The notes: generated from the sequence alone by a model not told the origin. Shown: positions 1 to 8,685, counted from the first letter of the stretch. The stretch is DNA of 64,000 bases from Streptomyces sp. A3M-1-3 (GCF_024213665.1 NZ_JANAVP010000007.1:221926-285925), one strand, 5' to 3'. Made by a program: numbers and translations.

Positions 1-680
1 CGCAGGTCCGGTTCGGCTACGACGCGCGCGCAGCGGGGCCGGTTGTCCAGGACGAGGTCGGCGACAGTTCGCAGAAGGGTGGTGCCGAGGCCGCGGCCGC
101 GGTCGGCGACACCGCCGATGAGGAGGTGGAGTCCGGTGTCGTGGGGACGGGCGGGGTAGTAGCGGGCAAGGGGGTCGAGATCAGCGCGGTAGATCTCCCA
201 GTAGCTCATGGGGGTGCCGCCGAGCACGCCGAGGCAGGGGATGCTGCGGCCGTCCCCGTCGAGTTGGGTGCGCAGGTGGGCGGCGGTGACGGAATCCGGA
301 CCCGAGAGGTCCCAGAACGCGGCGACCGCGGGGTCGTTCATCCAGCGGCAGATGATCGGCAGATCACGGTCGATCCGCACCGGGACGAGCTGGAAGACAC
401 CGGCCGGGGTGGCGGCGGGTCCCCAGTCAGCCGGGGAGTCGAGAAGGTCGGCCTCGGCGAGGTGGGGCAGGCCGGCTGCCGTACCGAGGGGGCCGGCGCC
501 GGGGGCGGACCGCTTCGGAACCGTCAGGGCCTCTTCGTCGAAGAGGGTCAGGCCCGGGAGGAGTTCGTCGGTGAGTACGTCGCCGTCGGGCAGCCGGAAG
601 TCCAGGGTGTCCTCGGCGCCTGAGTCCGTATCGGGTCCGGGGCCGGCGCCGGCGTCTGTGCTCGCATCGGTGGGAGGCAC
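1..680 (-). CDS. Siderophore-biosynthesis N-acyltransferase (GNAT, IucB/RhbD-like), 3' end outside window
   Basis: This partial gene runs off the left edge. It probably acylates the hydroxylated amine of a siderophore precursor from acyl-CoA, as IucB and RhbD do. I start it at GTG 680, which has a GAGGAG ribosome site about 9 bases upstream. The first ~90 residues are an acidic, Pro/Gly-rich linker. The GNAT fold follows, with a WMNDPAVAAFW segment near residue 125, a WEIYRADLDPLARYY segment, and the acetyl-CoA loop DRGRGLGTTLLRT near residue 205. About 226 codons are visible and the last ones are missing. It lies 42 bases downstream of the IucA/IucC gene on the same strand, so it is probably the third gene of that operon. 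Family assignment is good; the exact acyl donor and substrate are inferred from context. Confidence 0.8.
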   Translation of the reverse strand, partial: MPPTDASTDAGAGPGPDTDSGAEDTLDFRLPDGDVLTDELLPGLTLFDEEALTVPKRSAPGAGPLGTAAGLPHLAEADLLDSPADWGPAATPAGVFQLVPVRIDRDLPIICRWMNDPAVAAFWDLSGPDSVTAAHLRTQLDGDGRSIPCLGVLGGTPMSYWEIYRADLDPLARYYPARPHDTGLHLLIGGVADRGRGLGTTLLRTVADLVLDNRPRCARVVAEPDL

Positions 681-722
681 GGAGAGGCTCTCCTCTCTGC
701 AGATCGGACGGGTCGTGAGCCG

Positions 723-2633
723 TCAGTCGTGAAGGGGGTTGGTGATGGTGACGTAGACGGACTGGGTGTCGACCGGGCCGACGAGTTCGTCGAGGCCGTG
801 CAGCCGGGTCATCAGGTTGGCCTTGCAGCGCAGCTGTGGACTCTCCAGGAGTTGTGCCGGCAGCGGGGAGCCCAGCGCGGCCGCCTTTCCGAGGAACCTG
901 CGGAAGGCCGCGATCAGGACGCGTTCGTCGGCGAGACGCTGGGCGCCGAACGCTCCGATCAGCCCGAGCACGTTGTTGATGCCGAGGTAGTAGGCGAAGC
1001 GTTCGTCGGTGACGGCGTCGGAGACGAAGGTGTCGCTGGCTGCGCCGATGCCGGGCAGCCGGCGGTCGAGGTCGGCCCGGTGGGACTCGCGGAAGTAGTA
1101 GCCCTGGTTGTCCCGGTAGCGGCCGCCGACGGGCCAGCCGTGGGGGTCGAGGAGTACCAGGGTGTTCTGCTGGTGCGCTTCGAGGGCGACGCCAGCGGTG
1201 CCGTCCAGCCAGAGCACCGGCTGTACGACGTGATCGAGGTAGCGCATGAACCACTCGGCGGCGACGGCAGCGGTCGGCCGACCGGTGCTCGCGGCGAGCC
1301 GGCCCACGATGTCGGCGAGCCGGGAGTACATGCCGGGGCGGCCGGGCCAGGGACGCGGGGCACCGAGCCCGGCGATGCAGACCGCGTCGTCCTCCGGGCG
1401 GAAGGGGTTGTGGCGCAGCAGCGCGTCGAGCCCCGGGACCGGTTCACCGTCCGGGGTGTCAACGGCGAGCCAGGCGGGATCGCGGACGATGTCGAAGCCG
1501 GGGTGTGCGGCCTGCCACTCCTCGGCGAGGCCGCCGCGGAGAAGTCGGTGGACCTCGACGCCTCGGTGCAGTTCCTTACGGAGGTTCTCCCTGCGGGAGT
1601 TGGTGATGCGTACGCCGAGGGAGAGCTTGAGCATCGCGGCGGCACCCGGCCGGTGCACGGTGCGGACGGAGGAGGTGGGATGCCAGGCGTCGCCGTGCGG
1701 GCCGAGATCGTGGAGGAGGCCGGCGTCGAGCAACGCGGCGACGGCGGGACGGTGCTTCAGCTCGCGGGCCTGCCACGGGTGCAGCGGCAAGGGTGCGGTG
1801 CCGTCGGGGAGGGCGAGGTCCGAGGCCAGCCTCGCGAGGAGTTGCTCGGCGGGGACGGTGCGGCCGCGCTCGGTCCAGGCCGAGTCAGTGGCGAGTACGG
1901 ACCGTTCGACAGCCATCCAGTGCAGCGGAAAGGAGCCGTACAACTCGGGTGAGTAGAGGCGCGTTTCGGTCTCGGAGAGGCCTTCACGGCTCTTGGGTGT
2001 CGGATGCAGGGGGTGGCCGAGCAGGAGGGACTGTTCCGCGGTGAGGAAGAGGTCCGAGGTGGCGGGAGCTTGGGGACGGGTGCGCCGGTCGGCGATGAAC
2101 TCGGCGGTGCGGCGCACTGAGTCGGACACCCGGCCGACGAGGTCGGCGCCGCCATGCCCGCCGGCTTCGCGCACGAGCAGCGCGGCGACGGTGACGGCGT
2201 CCACAACCGGAGCGTCCCGGGGGCCGCCCTCCAGAGCGGGGGTGCCGAACCGGTGCCAGCCGGTGTCCGACCAATGCCGGACGGGCACGAGGAGCGCGGT
2301 TCCGCTGGCGGCGAGTTGGATTCGCAGGGTGGGCCCGTCCGGCCGCAGGAGGTCGTTCTCCCGGGTCCAGCAGCGCAGCAGGTTCTCCACCGCGGCGGCC
2401 TCGGCGGCGGAGGACGGCTCGGGGTTGTCGAGGGGGTCCGGCCCGAGGGGCAGGTCAGTGAGGCGGGTTGCGCCGGAGCCTGGCGTGCTCGGCTCGCCGC
2501 CGCGGCCCGACTTCTGCCGGGGCACCGTCGCCGGCCCGGCCGTCTCGGGGCTCTGGGCGCCACTCGGACCGTGGTGGGGGGCGGTGGGGTGGCCGTCGGC
2601 CGGAGTCTGCTCGGGGGCGGGGATGGAGTTCAC
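723..2633 (-). CDS. IucA/IucC-family NRPS-independent siderophore synthetase
   Basis: This 636-residue enzyme should condense a carboxylic acid such as citrate with an amine or hydroxamate by ATP-dependent adenylation, building a siderophore in the cytoplasm. The start is GTG 2633, with AGGAAG six bases upstream; the frame stays open much further upstream but only as a shadow of the aminotransferase gene. Residues 1-60 are a low-complexity Pro/Ser/Gly leader. Family features are GHPLHPTPKSR (nucleotide binding), LSLGVRITNSRRENLRKE, EAHQQNTLVLLD and the C-terminal FerIII-like domain (NLMTRLHGLDELVG). It lies 29 bases after the aminotransferase gene and before the acyltransferase, the order seen in rhizobactin-type loci (rhbA, rhbC, rhbD). 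That suggests a citrate-diaminopropane type product, but no decarboxylase or lysine/amine monooxygenase is inside the window to confirm it. Confidence 0.9.
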   Translation of the reverse strand: MNSIPAPEQTPADGHPTAPHHGPSGAQSPETAGPATVPRQKSGRGGEPSTPGSGATRLTDLPLGPDPLDNPEPSSAAEAAAVENLLRCWTRENDLLRPDGPTLRIQLAASGTALLVPVRHWSDTGWHRFGTPALEGGPRDAPVVDAVTVAALLVREAGGHGGADLVGRVSDSVRRTAEFIADRRTRPQAPATSDLFLTAEQSLLLGHPLHPTPKSREGLSETETRLYSPELYGSFPLHWMAVERSVLATDSAWTERGRTVPAEQLLARLASDLALPDGTAPLPLHPWQARELKHRPAVAALLDAGLLHDLGPHGDAWHPTSSVRTVHRPGAAAMLKLSLGVRITNSRRENLRKELHRGVEVHRLLRGGLAEEWQAAHPGFDIVRDPAWLAVDTPDGEPVPGLDALLRHNPFRPEDDAVCIAGLGAPRPWPGRPGMYSRLADIVGRLAASTGRPTAAVAAEWFMRYLDHVVQPVLWLDGTAGVALEAHQQNTLVLLDPHGWPVGGRYRDNQGYYFRESHRADLDRRLPGIGAASDTFVSDAVTDERFAYYLGINNVLGLIGAFGAQRLADERVLIAAFRRFLGKAAALGSPLPAQLLESPQLRCKANLMTRLHGLDELVGPVDTQSVYVTITNPLHD

Positions 2634-2662
2634 GGAGGTCTTCCTTGTGAGGGTGTCCGGGT

Positions 2663-4045
2663 TCAGTGCGACAGCCCGGGTTGTTCGAGGCGGTACGGAG
2701 TGCGTTCGGCGGCGGCGAGGGCGTCGGCGAGCCGGTCGAGGACCGCCGTGGCCTGTTCGTCGGTGAGGGTGAGGGGAGGCAGCAGACGTACGACGCTGGA
2801 GTGACGGCCGCCGAGTTCGACGATGAGGCCGCGCCGCAGGCACTCCTGCTGGACCGCGGCGGCGAGGGCCGGCGAGGCCGGGGCGGGCGCGCGGCCGGTG
2901 GGGTCCTGTGCCTCGGGGTCGACGAGTTCGACACCGATCATGAGGCCGCGACCGCGGACGTCCCCGATGCACGGATGCTGTGCGGCCAGCCCCTGGAGCT
3001 GGCCGAGCATCCGCGCCCCGAGGGTGGCCGCGCGGTCGGCGAGACGGTTCTCCCGTACGTATGCGAGGGTCGCCGCTCCCGCCGCCATGGCGAGCTGGTT
3101 GCCGCGGAAGGTGCCGGCGTGGGCTCCGGGCCCCCAGGCGTCCAGATCGGAGCGGTAGACCACGACGGCCAGCGGGAGGCTGCCGCCGATGGCCTTGGAC
3201 AGGACCATCACATCGGGAACGATGCCGCTGTGCTCGACCGCCCAGAAGGCGCCGGTCCTGCCGACGCCGGTCTGTACCTCGTCGGCAATGAGCGGAACGG
3301 AGCGGTCCGCGGTGATCTCGCGCATCCGGCGCAGCCAGTTGTCGGGCGCCGGGATCACGCCGCCCTCGCCCTGCACGGGTTCGAGGATCATCCCGGCCGG
3401 GGCGGGTACGCCGCCCTTGGGGTCGTCGAGCAGGCTCTCGGTCCAGCGGGCGGAGAGTTCGGCACCGCGTTCGCCGCCCACTCCGTACGGGCAGCGGTAG
3501 TTCTGCGGGTAGGGCAGGCGGGTCACCCGCACGTCCTCGGCGCCGCCGGAGGCGGCGAGGGCTCCTGCCGTCATCCCGTGGTACGCACCGGTGAAGGCGA
3601 GGATGCCGCTGCGCCCGGTTGCGGTGCGGACCAGCTTGAGGGCCGCCTCGACGGCATCCGTACCGGCCGGTCCGCAGAACTGCACCCGTGCGTTGTCGGC
3701 GAGTTGGCGGGGAAGTGTCGAGAACAGCTCGGTGGTGAAGGCGTCCTTGACCGGCGTGGCGAGATCCAGGACGTGCAGCGGAGCCCCGGAGTCGATGACC
3801 TTCCTGATCGCCTCCAGGACCACGGGGTGGTTGTGGCCGAGCGCCAGCGTCCCCGCGCCGGAGAGGCAGTCCAGATAGCGCCGCCCGTCCGCCCCCTCGA
3901 TCGTCAGGCCCCGCGCGCGCACCGGCACGATGGGCAGTGACCGCGCGTAGGTCCGGGCTGCCGATTCGCGCAGGGACTGCCGCCGCAGGATGCCCTCGTG
4001 CACGGCGGTCGGCGCCGCCTGAGCGGCAGTCTCGGTCACGGCCAC
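2663..4045 (-). CDS. Diaminobutyrate--2-oxoglutarate aminotransferase (PLP, class III)
   Basis: This 460-residue PLP enzyme should convert aspartate semialdehyde to 2,4-diaminobutyrate, with glutamate as amino donor. Class-III aminotransferase features are the [12 protein letters not shown] segment near residue 68, the cofactor-binding FTGAYHGMT, the PLP-contacting [13 protein letters not shown], and the Schiff-base lysine in [12 protein letters not shown]. The length is normal for the family. Start GTG 4045 has GGGAGG about 9 bases upstream; an in-frame GTG two codons later is an alternative. It is the first gene of the siderophore operon. With an IucA/IucC synthetase and an acyltransferase downstream, it most likely supplies diaminobutyrate for diaminopropane-based siderophore synthesis (RhbA role) rather than ectoine (EctB role), since no ectA or ectC lies beside it. 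Confidence 0.88.
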   Translation of the reverse strand: MAVTETAAQAAPTAVHEGILRRQSLRESAARTYARSLPIVPVRARGLTIEGADGRRYLDCLSGAGTLALGHNHPVVLEAIRKVIDSGAPLHVLDLATPVKDAFTTELFSTLPRQLADNARVQFCGPAGTDAVEAALKLVRTATGRSGILAFTGAYHGMTAGALAASGGAEDVRVTRLPYPQNYRCPYGVGGERGAELSARWTESLLDDPKGGVPAPAGMILEPVQGEGGVIPAPDNWLRRMREITADRSVPLIADEVQTGVGRTGAFWAVEHSGIVPDVMVLSKAIGGSLPLAVVVYRSDLDAWGPGAHAGTFRGNQLAMAAGAATLAYVRENRLADRAATLGARMLGQLQGLAAQHPCIGDVRGRGLMIGVELVDPEAQDPTGRAPAPASPALAAAVQQECLRRGLIVELGGRHSSVVRLLPPLTLTDEQATAVLDRLADALAAAERTPYRLEQPGLSH

Positions 4046-4301
4046 GGCTGTTGGTCCTCCCGCGGTGGTTGCTGTTCGAACATGAACGCTGTCCTGGTGT
4101 CCCCCGTACGTACCAACGACGCCGACGGCGGCGGATCACGGGTCAGCCGGAAGATCTTGCGGGAACGGAACCGCGGCCCTGCCCGTCGCCGTCCCCATCG
4201 GCACCGGCATAGTGGGGGGCTGCACTCCGGGGCCCACCGCTCGGACGCCGGCGTGAGCAACGAGTTCGCTTCAGCTTTCGAAGTCCCAGGGGGATCAAGA
4301 C
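4046..4301. promoter_or_regulatory. Divergent intergenic region, siderophore operon / protease gene
   Basis: This 256-base region must hold the promoters for the leftward siderophore operon and the rightward protease gene. I see an 8-base palindrome GTTCGAAC at 4074-4081, just upstream of the aminotransferase ribosome site, but no convincing 19-bp DmdR/IdeR iron box (TTAGGTTAGGCTNACCTAA type). No ORF with a good ribosome site is present. Confidence 0.4.
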
Positions 4302-5522
4302 ATGCGACCCATACGCCCGGCTTTCGCTGCCCGACGCGGGAGGAGCGCGCGTCGCAGAAGCCCCGTGCGTGCGGCCGTCGGCCTTTCCGCCGTGCTCGCC
4401 CTGACCGTCACCGCCTGCGGTCCGGGGGAGGACAACGCCGGCGGCCCGCCGTCCGCCTCCGCGAGCCAGTCGGCCGACGGCAAGATCACCATCCCGGACG
4501 ACCTGAAGGACCGGCTCAAGGAGCACGGTGTCGACCTGGACAAGTGGAAGAACGGCGCCTGGAAGAACTGGGACAAGGACGACTGGCTGCGCGAGGCCGG
4601 CGACTACATCAACCCGATCATCGAGGACCTCTGGGACCCGGACCGGATGCGTGACGCCGAGCAGCCCGACAAGCCGGTCGAGGAGGAGGACCTGTCCGGC
4701 GACCAGGGCAAGACCGACCCGACGCCGGCGCCGGTGAAGGCGAAGGCCGTCAATCCGCCGTACCACGGCAGTGTTCCCGAGGCCGGGAAGGTCTTCTTCG
4801 ACGGTCCCGAGGGCTCCATGGTCTGCTCCGCGACCGTCGTCAAGGACCCGGCGCACCCGGGCAAGTCCAACATGGTGTGGACGGCCGGCCACTGCGTGCA
4901 CGCCGGCAGGAACGGCGGCTGGTACCGCAACATCGCGTTCGTCCCCTCATACAACGATGCAGGCAAGTCCGCGGCGGAACTGCCGGGTGCCAAGCGCGAG
5001 CAGGTCGCCCCTTACGGCGTGTGGTGGGGTGACTGGGCGCAGACCTCGGAGCAGTGGATCTCGCAGGGCGGCCCGACCGGTGGCCAGGGCGCGCCGTACG
5101 ACTTCGCGGTGCTGCACGTCACCCCGGAGAAGGGCAGCGGCGGCAAGTCGCTGGAGGAGACGGTCGGTTCGGCGGTGCCGGTGGAGTTCAACGCTCCGGC
5201 CGTGCAGCAGGTCAGCCGCATCACCGCCACCGGCTACCCGGCCGCGCCGCCCTTCGACGGGCAGCAGCAGTTCCAGTGCGCCGACCGGCCGGGTCGTCTG
5301 TCGCTGAACGCCACCGATCCGACGATGTACCGCATCGGCTGCACCATGACCGGCGGTTCGTCGGGCGGAGGCTGGTTGGCGACCGGCCGGGACGGCAAGC
5401 CGGCCCTGGTGTCCAACACCTCCATCGGCCCGGTGACGGCCGGTTGGCTGGCGGGCCCGCGGCTGGGCCAGGAGGCCAGGGGCATCTACGACGCGGTCAG
5501 CGAGAAGTTCGCCGGTCAGTAG
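4302..5522 (+). CDS. Secreted lipoprotein-type trypsin-like serine protease
   Basis: This 406-residue exported protein of the S1/V8-like trypsin fold starts at ATG 4302 with AGGGGGA upstream. An Arg-rich n-region and hydrophobic h-region end in LTVTACG, a lipobox, so it is probably lipid-anchored at Cys. A charged, Trp/Lys-rich pro-segment follows (about residues 65-120: DKWKNGAWKNWDKDDW). The catalytic triad is visible: His in WTAGHCVHAG near residue 194, Asp in PYDFAVLHV near residue 268, and Ser in TMTGGSSGGGW near residue 352. The core is family-typical; the pro-segment is not one I recognise. A paralogue with the same architecture lies directly downstream. The substrate is unknown. Confidence 0.85.
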   Translation: MRPIRPAFAARRGRSARRRSPVRAAVGLSAVLALTVTACGPGEDNAGGPPSASASQSADGKITIPDDLKDRLKEHGVDLDKWKNGAWKNWDKDDWLREAGDYINPIIEDLWDPDRMRDAEQPDKPVEEEDLSGDQGKTDPTPAPVKAKAVNPPYHGSVPEAGKVFFDGPEGSMVCSATVVKDPAHPGKSNMVWTAGHCVHAGRNGGWYRNIAFVPSYNDAGKSAAELPGAKREQVAPYGVWWGDWAQTSEQWISQGGPTGGQGAPYDFAVLHVTPEKGSGGKSLEETVGSAVPVEFNAPAVQQVSRITATGYPAAPPFDGQQQFQCADRPGRLSLNATDPTMYRIGCTMTGGSSGGGWLATGRDGKPALVSNTSIGPVTAGWLAGPRLGQEARGIYDAVSEKFAGQ

Positions 5523-5534
5523 CCGGTGACGGAC

Positions 5535-5569
5535 CGGGGTCCCGCACGCCGACGGCGGGTGGGACCCCG
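5535..5569 (+). terminator. Rho-independent-like terminator after the first protease gene
   Basis: CGGGGTCCC (5535-5543) pairs with GGGACCCCG (5561-5569), with additional CGCC/GGCG pairing in the loop. It lies 12 bases after the protease stop codon and has no U-tract, as is usual in Streptomyces. Confidence 0.7.
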
Positions 5570-5640
5570 TGTCTCTGCCTCACAACTTCACAGGCGTAGT
5601 GGGGTGTTGCGTTTCCGGTCGGCCCACGGGTTCGCCCGAA

Positions 5641-5653
5641 AACGTGACACGTT
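5641..5653. promoter_or_regulatory. Perfect 13-bp palindrome at the second protease start
   Basis: AACGTG-A-CACGTT is a perfect inverted repeat that ends one base before ATG 5655. It occupies the place where a ribosome site should be, and no Shine-Dalgarno sequence is visible there. It could be an operator or an RNA hairpin controlling initiation of the second protease gene. No match to a named regulator is claimed. Confidence 0.35.
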
Positions 5654-5654
5654 C

Positions 5655-6916
5655 ATGACGCAAGAGAAGAACCTATCGGGGGCCATACGTCCGCTGCTGG
5701 CCGGCACCGGCCTCGCCGCGGCACTGGCGCTCACCGCCACCGCCTGTGGTCCCACCGAGGACAAGGCGAGCGACAGGACAGGCGACTCGGCTTCCACACC
5801 GGCCGGCAAGGAAGGCGGCGCCGATGTCGCCGACCTGGCCGACCAGCTGAAGCAGCACGGCATCGACCCGGACAAGTGGAAGAACGGCGCCTGGAAGAAC
5901 TGGGACAAGGACGACTGGCTGCGCGAGGCCAAGGACTTCGTCAACCCGGTCATCGAGAACCTGTGGAAGCCCGAGCGGATGACGACGGCGAAGTCGCCGG
6001 CGAAGACGCTCGCCGCCGGTGACATCTCCGGCGACCAGGGCGTCACGGACCCGGAGCCGGCCCCGGTGACGGCCGAGGCCGAGGAGAAGCCGTACCACAA
6101 GAACGCGGCTCCGGTCGGGAAGGTCTTCTTCGACGCCCCCGAGGGCTCGATGGTCTGCTCCGCCACCGTCATCAAGGACCCGAAGAACCCGGGCAAGTCC
6201 AACCTGGTGTGGACCGCGGGGCACTGCGTGCACGCCGGGCAGTCGGGCGGCTGGTACCGCAACATCGCCTTCGCCCCCGCCTACAACGATCTGGGCAAGT
6301 CCCCGGCCGAGCTGGAGAACGCCCAGCCGCAGGAAGTCGCGCCGTACGGCGTCCACTGGGCCGACTGGGTCTCGACCTCCGGTGAGTGGATCTCCCAGGG
6401 CGGCCCGACCGGCGGCGAGGGTGCTCCGTACGACTACGCGGTGATGCACGTGAAGCCCGAGAAGGGCACCAAGTCGCTGGAGGAGACCGTCGGCGTGGCG
6501 CTGGAAGTCAACTTCGACGCCCCCGAGGCGCAGAGCATCTCCGCGATGGGCGCCTGGGGCTACCCGGCCGCCCCCGAACCTCGGGCTGACTCGCCGGTCC
6601 GCGGCAGGGGGAGGGTGCCCAGGAGATCTACTTCTGATCTTGCGCAGCGCTCCCCCGTTCACGGGGGGTGAAGCGCATCCTTCGCCCCTGCGGCGCGGAG
6701 CGTCGCAACTCCCTGCTAGTGTGCGAACTCCCAGCAGCGATAACCAAGTTGCCGGAACACGGCAGATCACTGACCTGCCCGGCGGTCGGGAGGATCGTCG
6801 CCGGACGGACGCAAGCGCCGTCAAACCCGCCGGAGCAATCCAGGGGGGAATCTCCCGCCTTGCAGGCGGGAGAGAGCTTCAAACCACGATGAGCGACAAG
6901 TCTCGCCGACCGGTAA
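5655..6916 (+). pseudogene. Second secreted serine-protease paralogue, disrupted, catalytic serine lost
   Basis: The gene starts at ATG 5655 (signal and lipobox LTATACG) and is colinear with the upstream protease. It shares the DKWKNGAWKNWDKDDW pro-segment, the His motif WTAGHCVHAG and the Asp motif PYDYAVMHV. Homology stops abruptly after the GYPAAP motif near 6576. The frame then runs through unrelated sequence to a stop at 6671, so the GGSSGGGW serine motif is absent. At about 6886-6916 a short tail resembling the paralogue's last codons reappears: AGCGACAAG, then GCCGACCGGTAA, against AGCGAGAAG, GCCGGTCAGTAG in the intact gene. It carries an apparent one-base frameshift. Roughly 80 codons have been replaced by the element at 6577-6884. 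A truncated inactive lipoprotein might still be made. Confidence 0.75.
6577..6884 (+). mobile_element. tnpB-less remnant resembling an IS200/IS605 (IS1341-type) right end with candidate omegaRNA region
   Basis: This ~308-base non-coding insert interrupts the protease paralogue. Its right end has the layout I associate with TnpB-only elements of actinobacteria: a GCCGTCAAACCCGCCGGAGC stretch, AATCCAGGGGGGAA, then a perfect 10-bp subterminal hairpin at 6851-6873 (TCTCCCGCCT, loop TGC, AGGCGGGAGA) followed by GAGCTTCAAAC. A second hairpin (CCCCCGT/ACGGGGG) lies at about 6650-6667. There are no terminal inverted repeats, as expected for this family, and no tnpA or tnpB coding sequence remains. 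In intact elements the sequence before the right end encodes the guide RNA scaffold, so this may be a residual or mobilisable omegaRNA. The similarity is from memory, not from a search. Confidence 0.55.
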
Positions 6917-6933
6917 GGCCGGAGCCTGCCCGC

Positions 6934-6989
6934 AGCAAGACCGAAGGCCCGCCCCCTCGGGTGAGAGGGGGCGGGCCTTCGGTCTTGCT
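6934..6989. terminator. Strong bidirectional terminator
   Basis: A perfect 25-bp stem, left arm 6934-6958 and right arm 6965-6989, encloses the 6-base loop GGGTGA. It separates the rightward protease pair from the leftward hflX gene and should end transcription from both sides. Confidence 0.9.
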
Positions 6990-7018
6990 GTTCAGTTGTC
7001 CCGCGAGCCCGCGAGCGG

Positions 7019-8518
7019 TCAGTGCGCCGCCGGCACATACGGTGCCAGGTCCGCGGCCAGCTCCTCGTGCACCCGCGCCTTGAGCAGCGTGCCCTCCGGG
7101 GTGTGCTCCTCGGAGATCACTTCGCCGTCGGCGTGGGCCCGCGCGATCAGTCCGCCCGCCGTGTACGGCACGAGGGCCTCGATCTGGACCTGCGGGCGCG
7201 GCAGCTCGGAGTCGATCAGCGCGAGCAGCTCATCGATGCCCTGGCCGGTCCTGGCCGATACCGCGATCGCGTGCCGCTCGGTGCGCAGCAGCCGCTGCAG
7301 TACGAGCGGATCGGCGGCGTCCGCCTTGTTGATCACCACGACCTCGGGCACATCGGTCGCGCCCACGTCACGGATCACCTCGCGCACGGCGGCCAGCTGC
7401 TCCTCCGGAACCGGATGAGAGCCGTCCACCACGTGCAGGATCAGGTCGGACTCGCCGACCTCCTCCATCGTGGAGCGGAACGCCTCGACCAGGTGGTGCG
7501 GCAGATGCCGGACGAACCCGACCGTGTCGGCCAGGGTGTAGCCCCGGCCGCTTGGCGTCTCGGCCCGGCGCACGGTCGGGTCGAGGGTGGCGAACAGGAC
7601 GTTGTCCACCAGCACGCCCGCGCCCGTGAGCCGGTTGAGCAGGGAGGACTTGCCGGCGTTGGTGTAACCGGCGATCGCGACCGAAGGCACCTTGTTGCGC
7701 TTGCGCTCCTGCCGCTTGACCTCGCGGCCGGTCTTCATCTCCGCGATCTCCCGGCGCATCTTCGCCATCTTCTCGCGGATCCGGCGCCGGTCCGTCTCGA
7801 TCTTGGTCTCACCGGGACCACGGGTGGCCATACCGCCGCCCGAGGAACCGGAGCCACCGCCACCCATCTGACGGGAGAGCGACTGACCCCAGCCACGGAG
7901 CCTCGGCAGCATGTACTGCATCTGCGCGAGAGCGACCTGCGCCTTGCCCTCTCGGGACTTGGCGTGCTGGGCGAAGATGTCGAGGATCAGTGCGGTCCGG
8001 TCGACCACCTTGACCTTGACGACGTCTTCGAGATGAATCAGCTGGCCGGGGCTCAGCTCACCGTCACACACGACGGTGTCCGCCCCGGATTCGAGGACGA
8101 TGTCACGCAGTTCCTGCGCCTTGCCGGATCCGATGTAGGTGGCCGGGTCGGGCTTGTCACGCCGCTGGATGACGCCGTCGAGCACCAGCGCGCCCGCCGT
8201 CTCCGCCAGCGCCGCCAGCTCCGCGAGGGAGTTCTCCGCGTCCTGCATGGTCCCCGAGGTCCAGACACCCACCAGCACGACGCGCTCGAGGCGCAGCTGC
8301 CGGTACTCGACTTCGGTGACGTCCTCGAGTTCGGTGGAGAGGCCGGCCACACGGCGCAGCGCCGCCCGCTCGGAGCGGTCGAACTGGTCGCCGTCCCGGT
8401 CTCCGTCGATCTCTTGGCTCCAGGCGACGTCCTCTTCCATCAGGGCATCGGCCCGAAGGCTCTCGGTGAAGCTCTGCGCATCCTGCGCGTCCTGGGAAGG
8501 GGAAGAAGAGGAGGTCAT
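7019..8518 (-). CDS. hflX: GTPase HflX (ribosome-splitting factor)
   Basis: HflX is a 50S-associated GTPase that splits stalled or stressed ribosomes and helps protect them during stress. This 499-residue protein shows the N-terminal HflX domain (SGKAQELRDIVLESGADTVVCDGELSPGQ) and the Gly-rich linker QMGGGGSGSSGGG near residue 217. The GTPase motifs are G1 GYTNAGKSS, the G3 region DTVGF and G4 NKAD. An N-terminal acidic extension of about 50 residues is common in actinobacteria. Start ATG 8518 has AGGAA just upstream. It leads a leftward run and is followed only by the bidirectional terminator. HflX near miaA is an old neighbourhood, also seen in E. coli, though hfq is absent here. Confidence 0.95.
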   Translation of the reverse strand: MTSSSSPSQDAQDAQSFTESLRADALMEEDVAWSQEIDGDRDGDQFDRSERAALRRVAGLSTELEDVTEVEYRQLRLERVVLVGVWTSGTMQDAENSLAELAALAETAGALVLDGVIQRRDKPDPATYIGSGKAQELRDIVLESGADTVVCDGELSPGQLIHLEDVVKVKVVDRTALILDIFAQHAKSREGKAQVALAQMQYMLPRLRGWGQSLSRQMGGGGSGSSGGGMATRGPGETKIETDRRRIREKMAKMRREIAEMKTGREVKRQERKRNKVPSVAIAGYTNAGKSSLLNRLTGAGVLVDNVLFATLDPTVRRAETPSGRGYTLADTVGFVRHLPHHLVEAFRSTMEEVGESDLILHVVDGSHPVPEEQLAAVREVIRDVGATDVPEVVVINKADAADPLVLQRLLRTERHAIAVSARTGQGIDELLALIDSELPRPQVQIEALVPYTAGGLIARAHADGEVISEEHTPEGTLLKARVHEELAADLAPYVPAAH

Positions 8519-8578
8519 TGGTTCCTAACGTCGATGGAAATCTCGGTCGTCATCACAACGCGTGACGGATCCGGAAGA

Positions 8579-8613
8579 TTCCCGCAGGTCCCCGCAGGTT
8601 CCCGCAGGTCCCC
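8579..8613. repeat. Short tandem 10-bp repeat upstream of hflX
   Basis: Three and a half copies of a 10-base unit (TTCCCGCAGG / TCCCCGCAGG / TTCCCGCAGG / TCCCCC) lie about 60-95 bases upstream of the hflX start, in the 167-base gap after the M1 peptidase gene. It may be simple slippage or a regulator-binding array. Confidence 0.5.
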
Positions 8614-8685
8614 CGGGAATCATTCGCCTCGGCAGCGTCGCCGACCGCTTGATAGTGACACGGTGCAGCGAGGGGCGTCATACGG

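Noticed and set aside
723..4139. One continuous minus-strand frame that could be read as an 1138-residue fusion protein
   Set aside because: Its upstream half is a GC-biased shadow of the aminotransferase gene in another frame; the synthetase has its own GTG start and ribosome site at 2633.
4046..4301. An iron box controlling the siderophore operon
   Set aside because: No 19-bp DmdR/IdeR-type palindrome could be found by eye; only GTTCGAAC is present.
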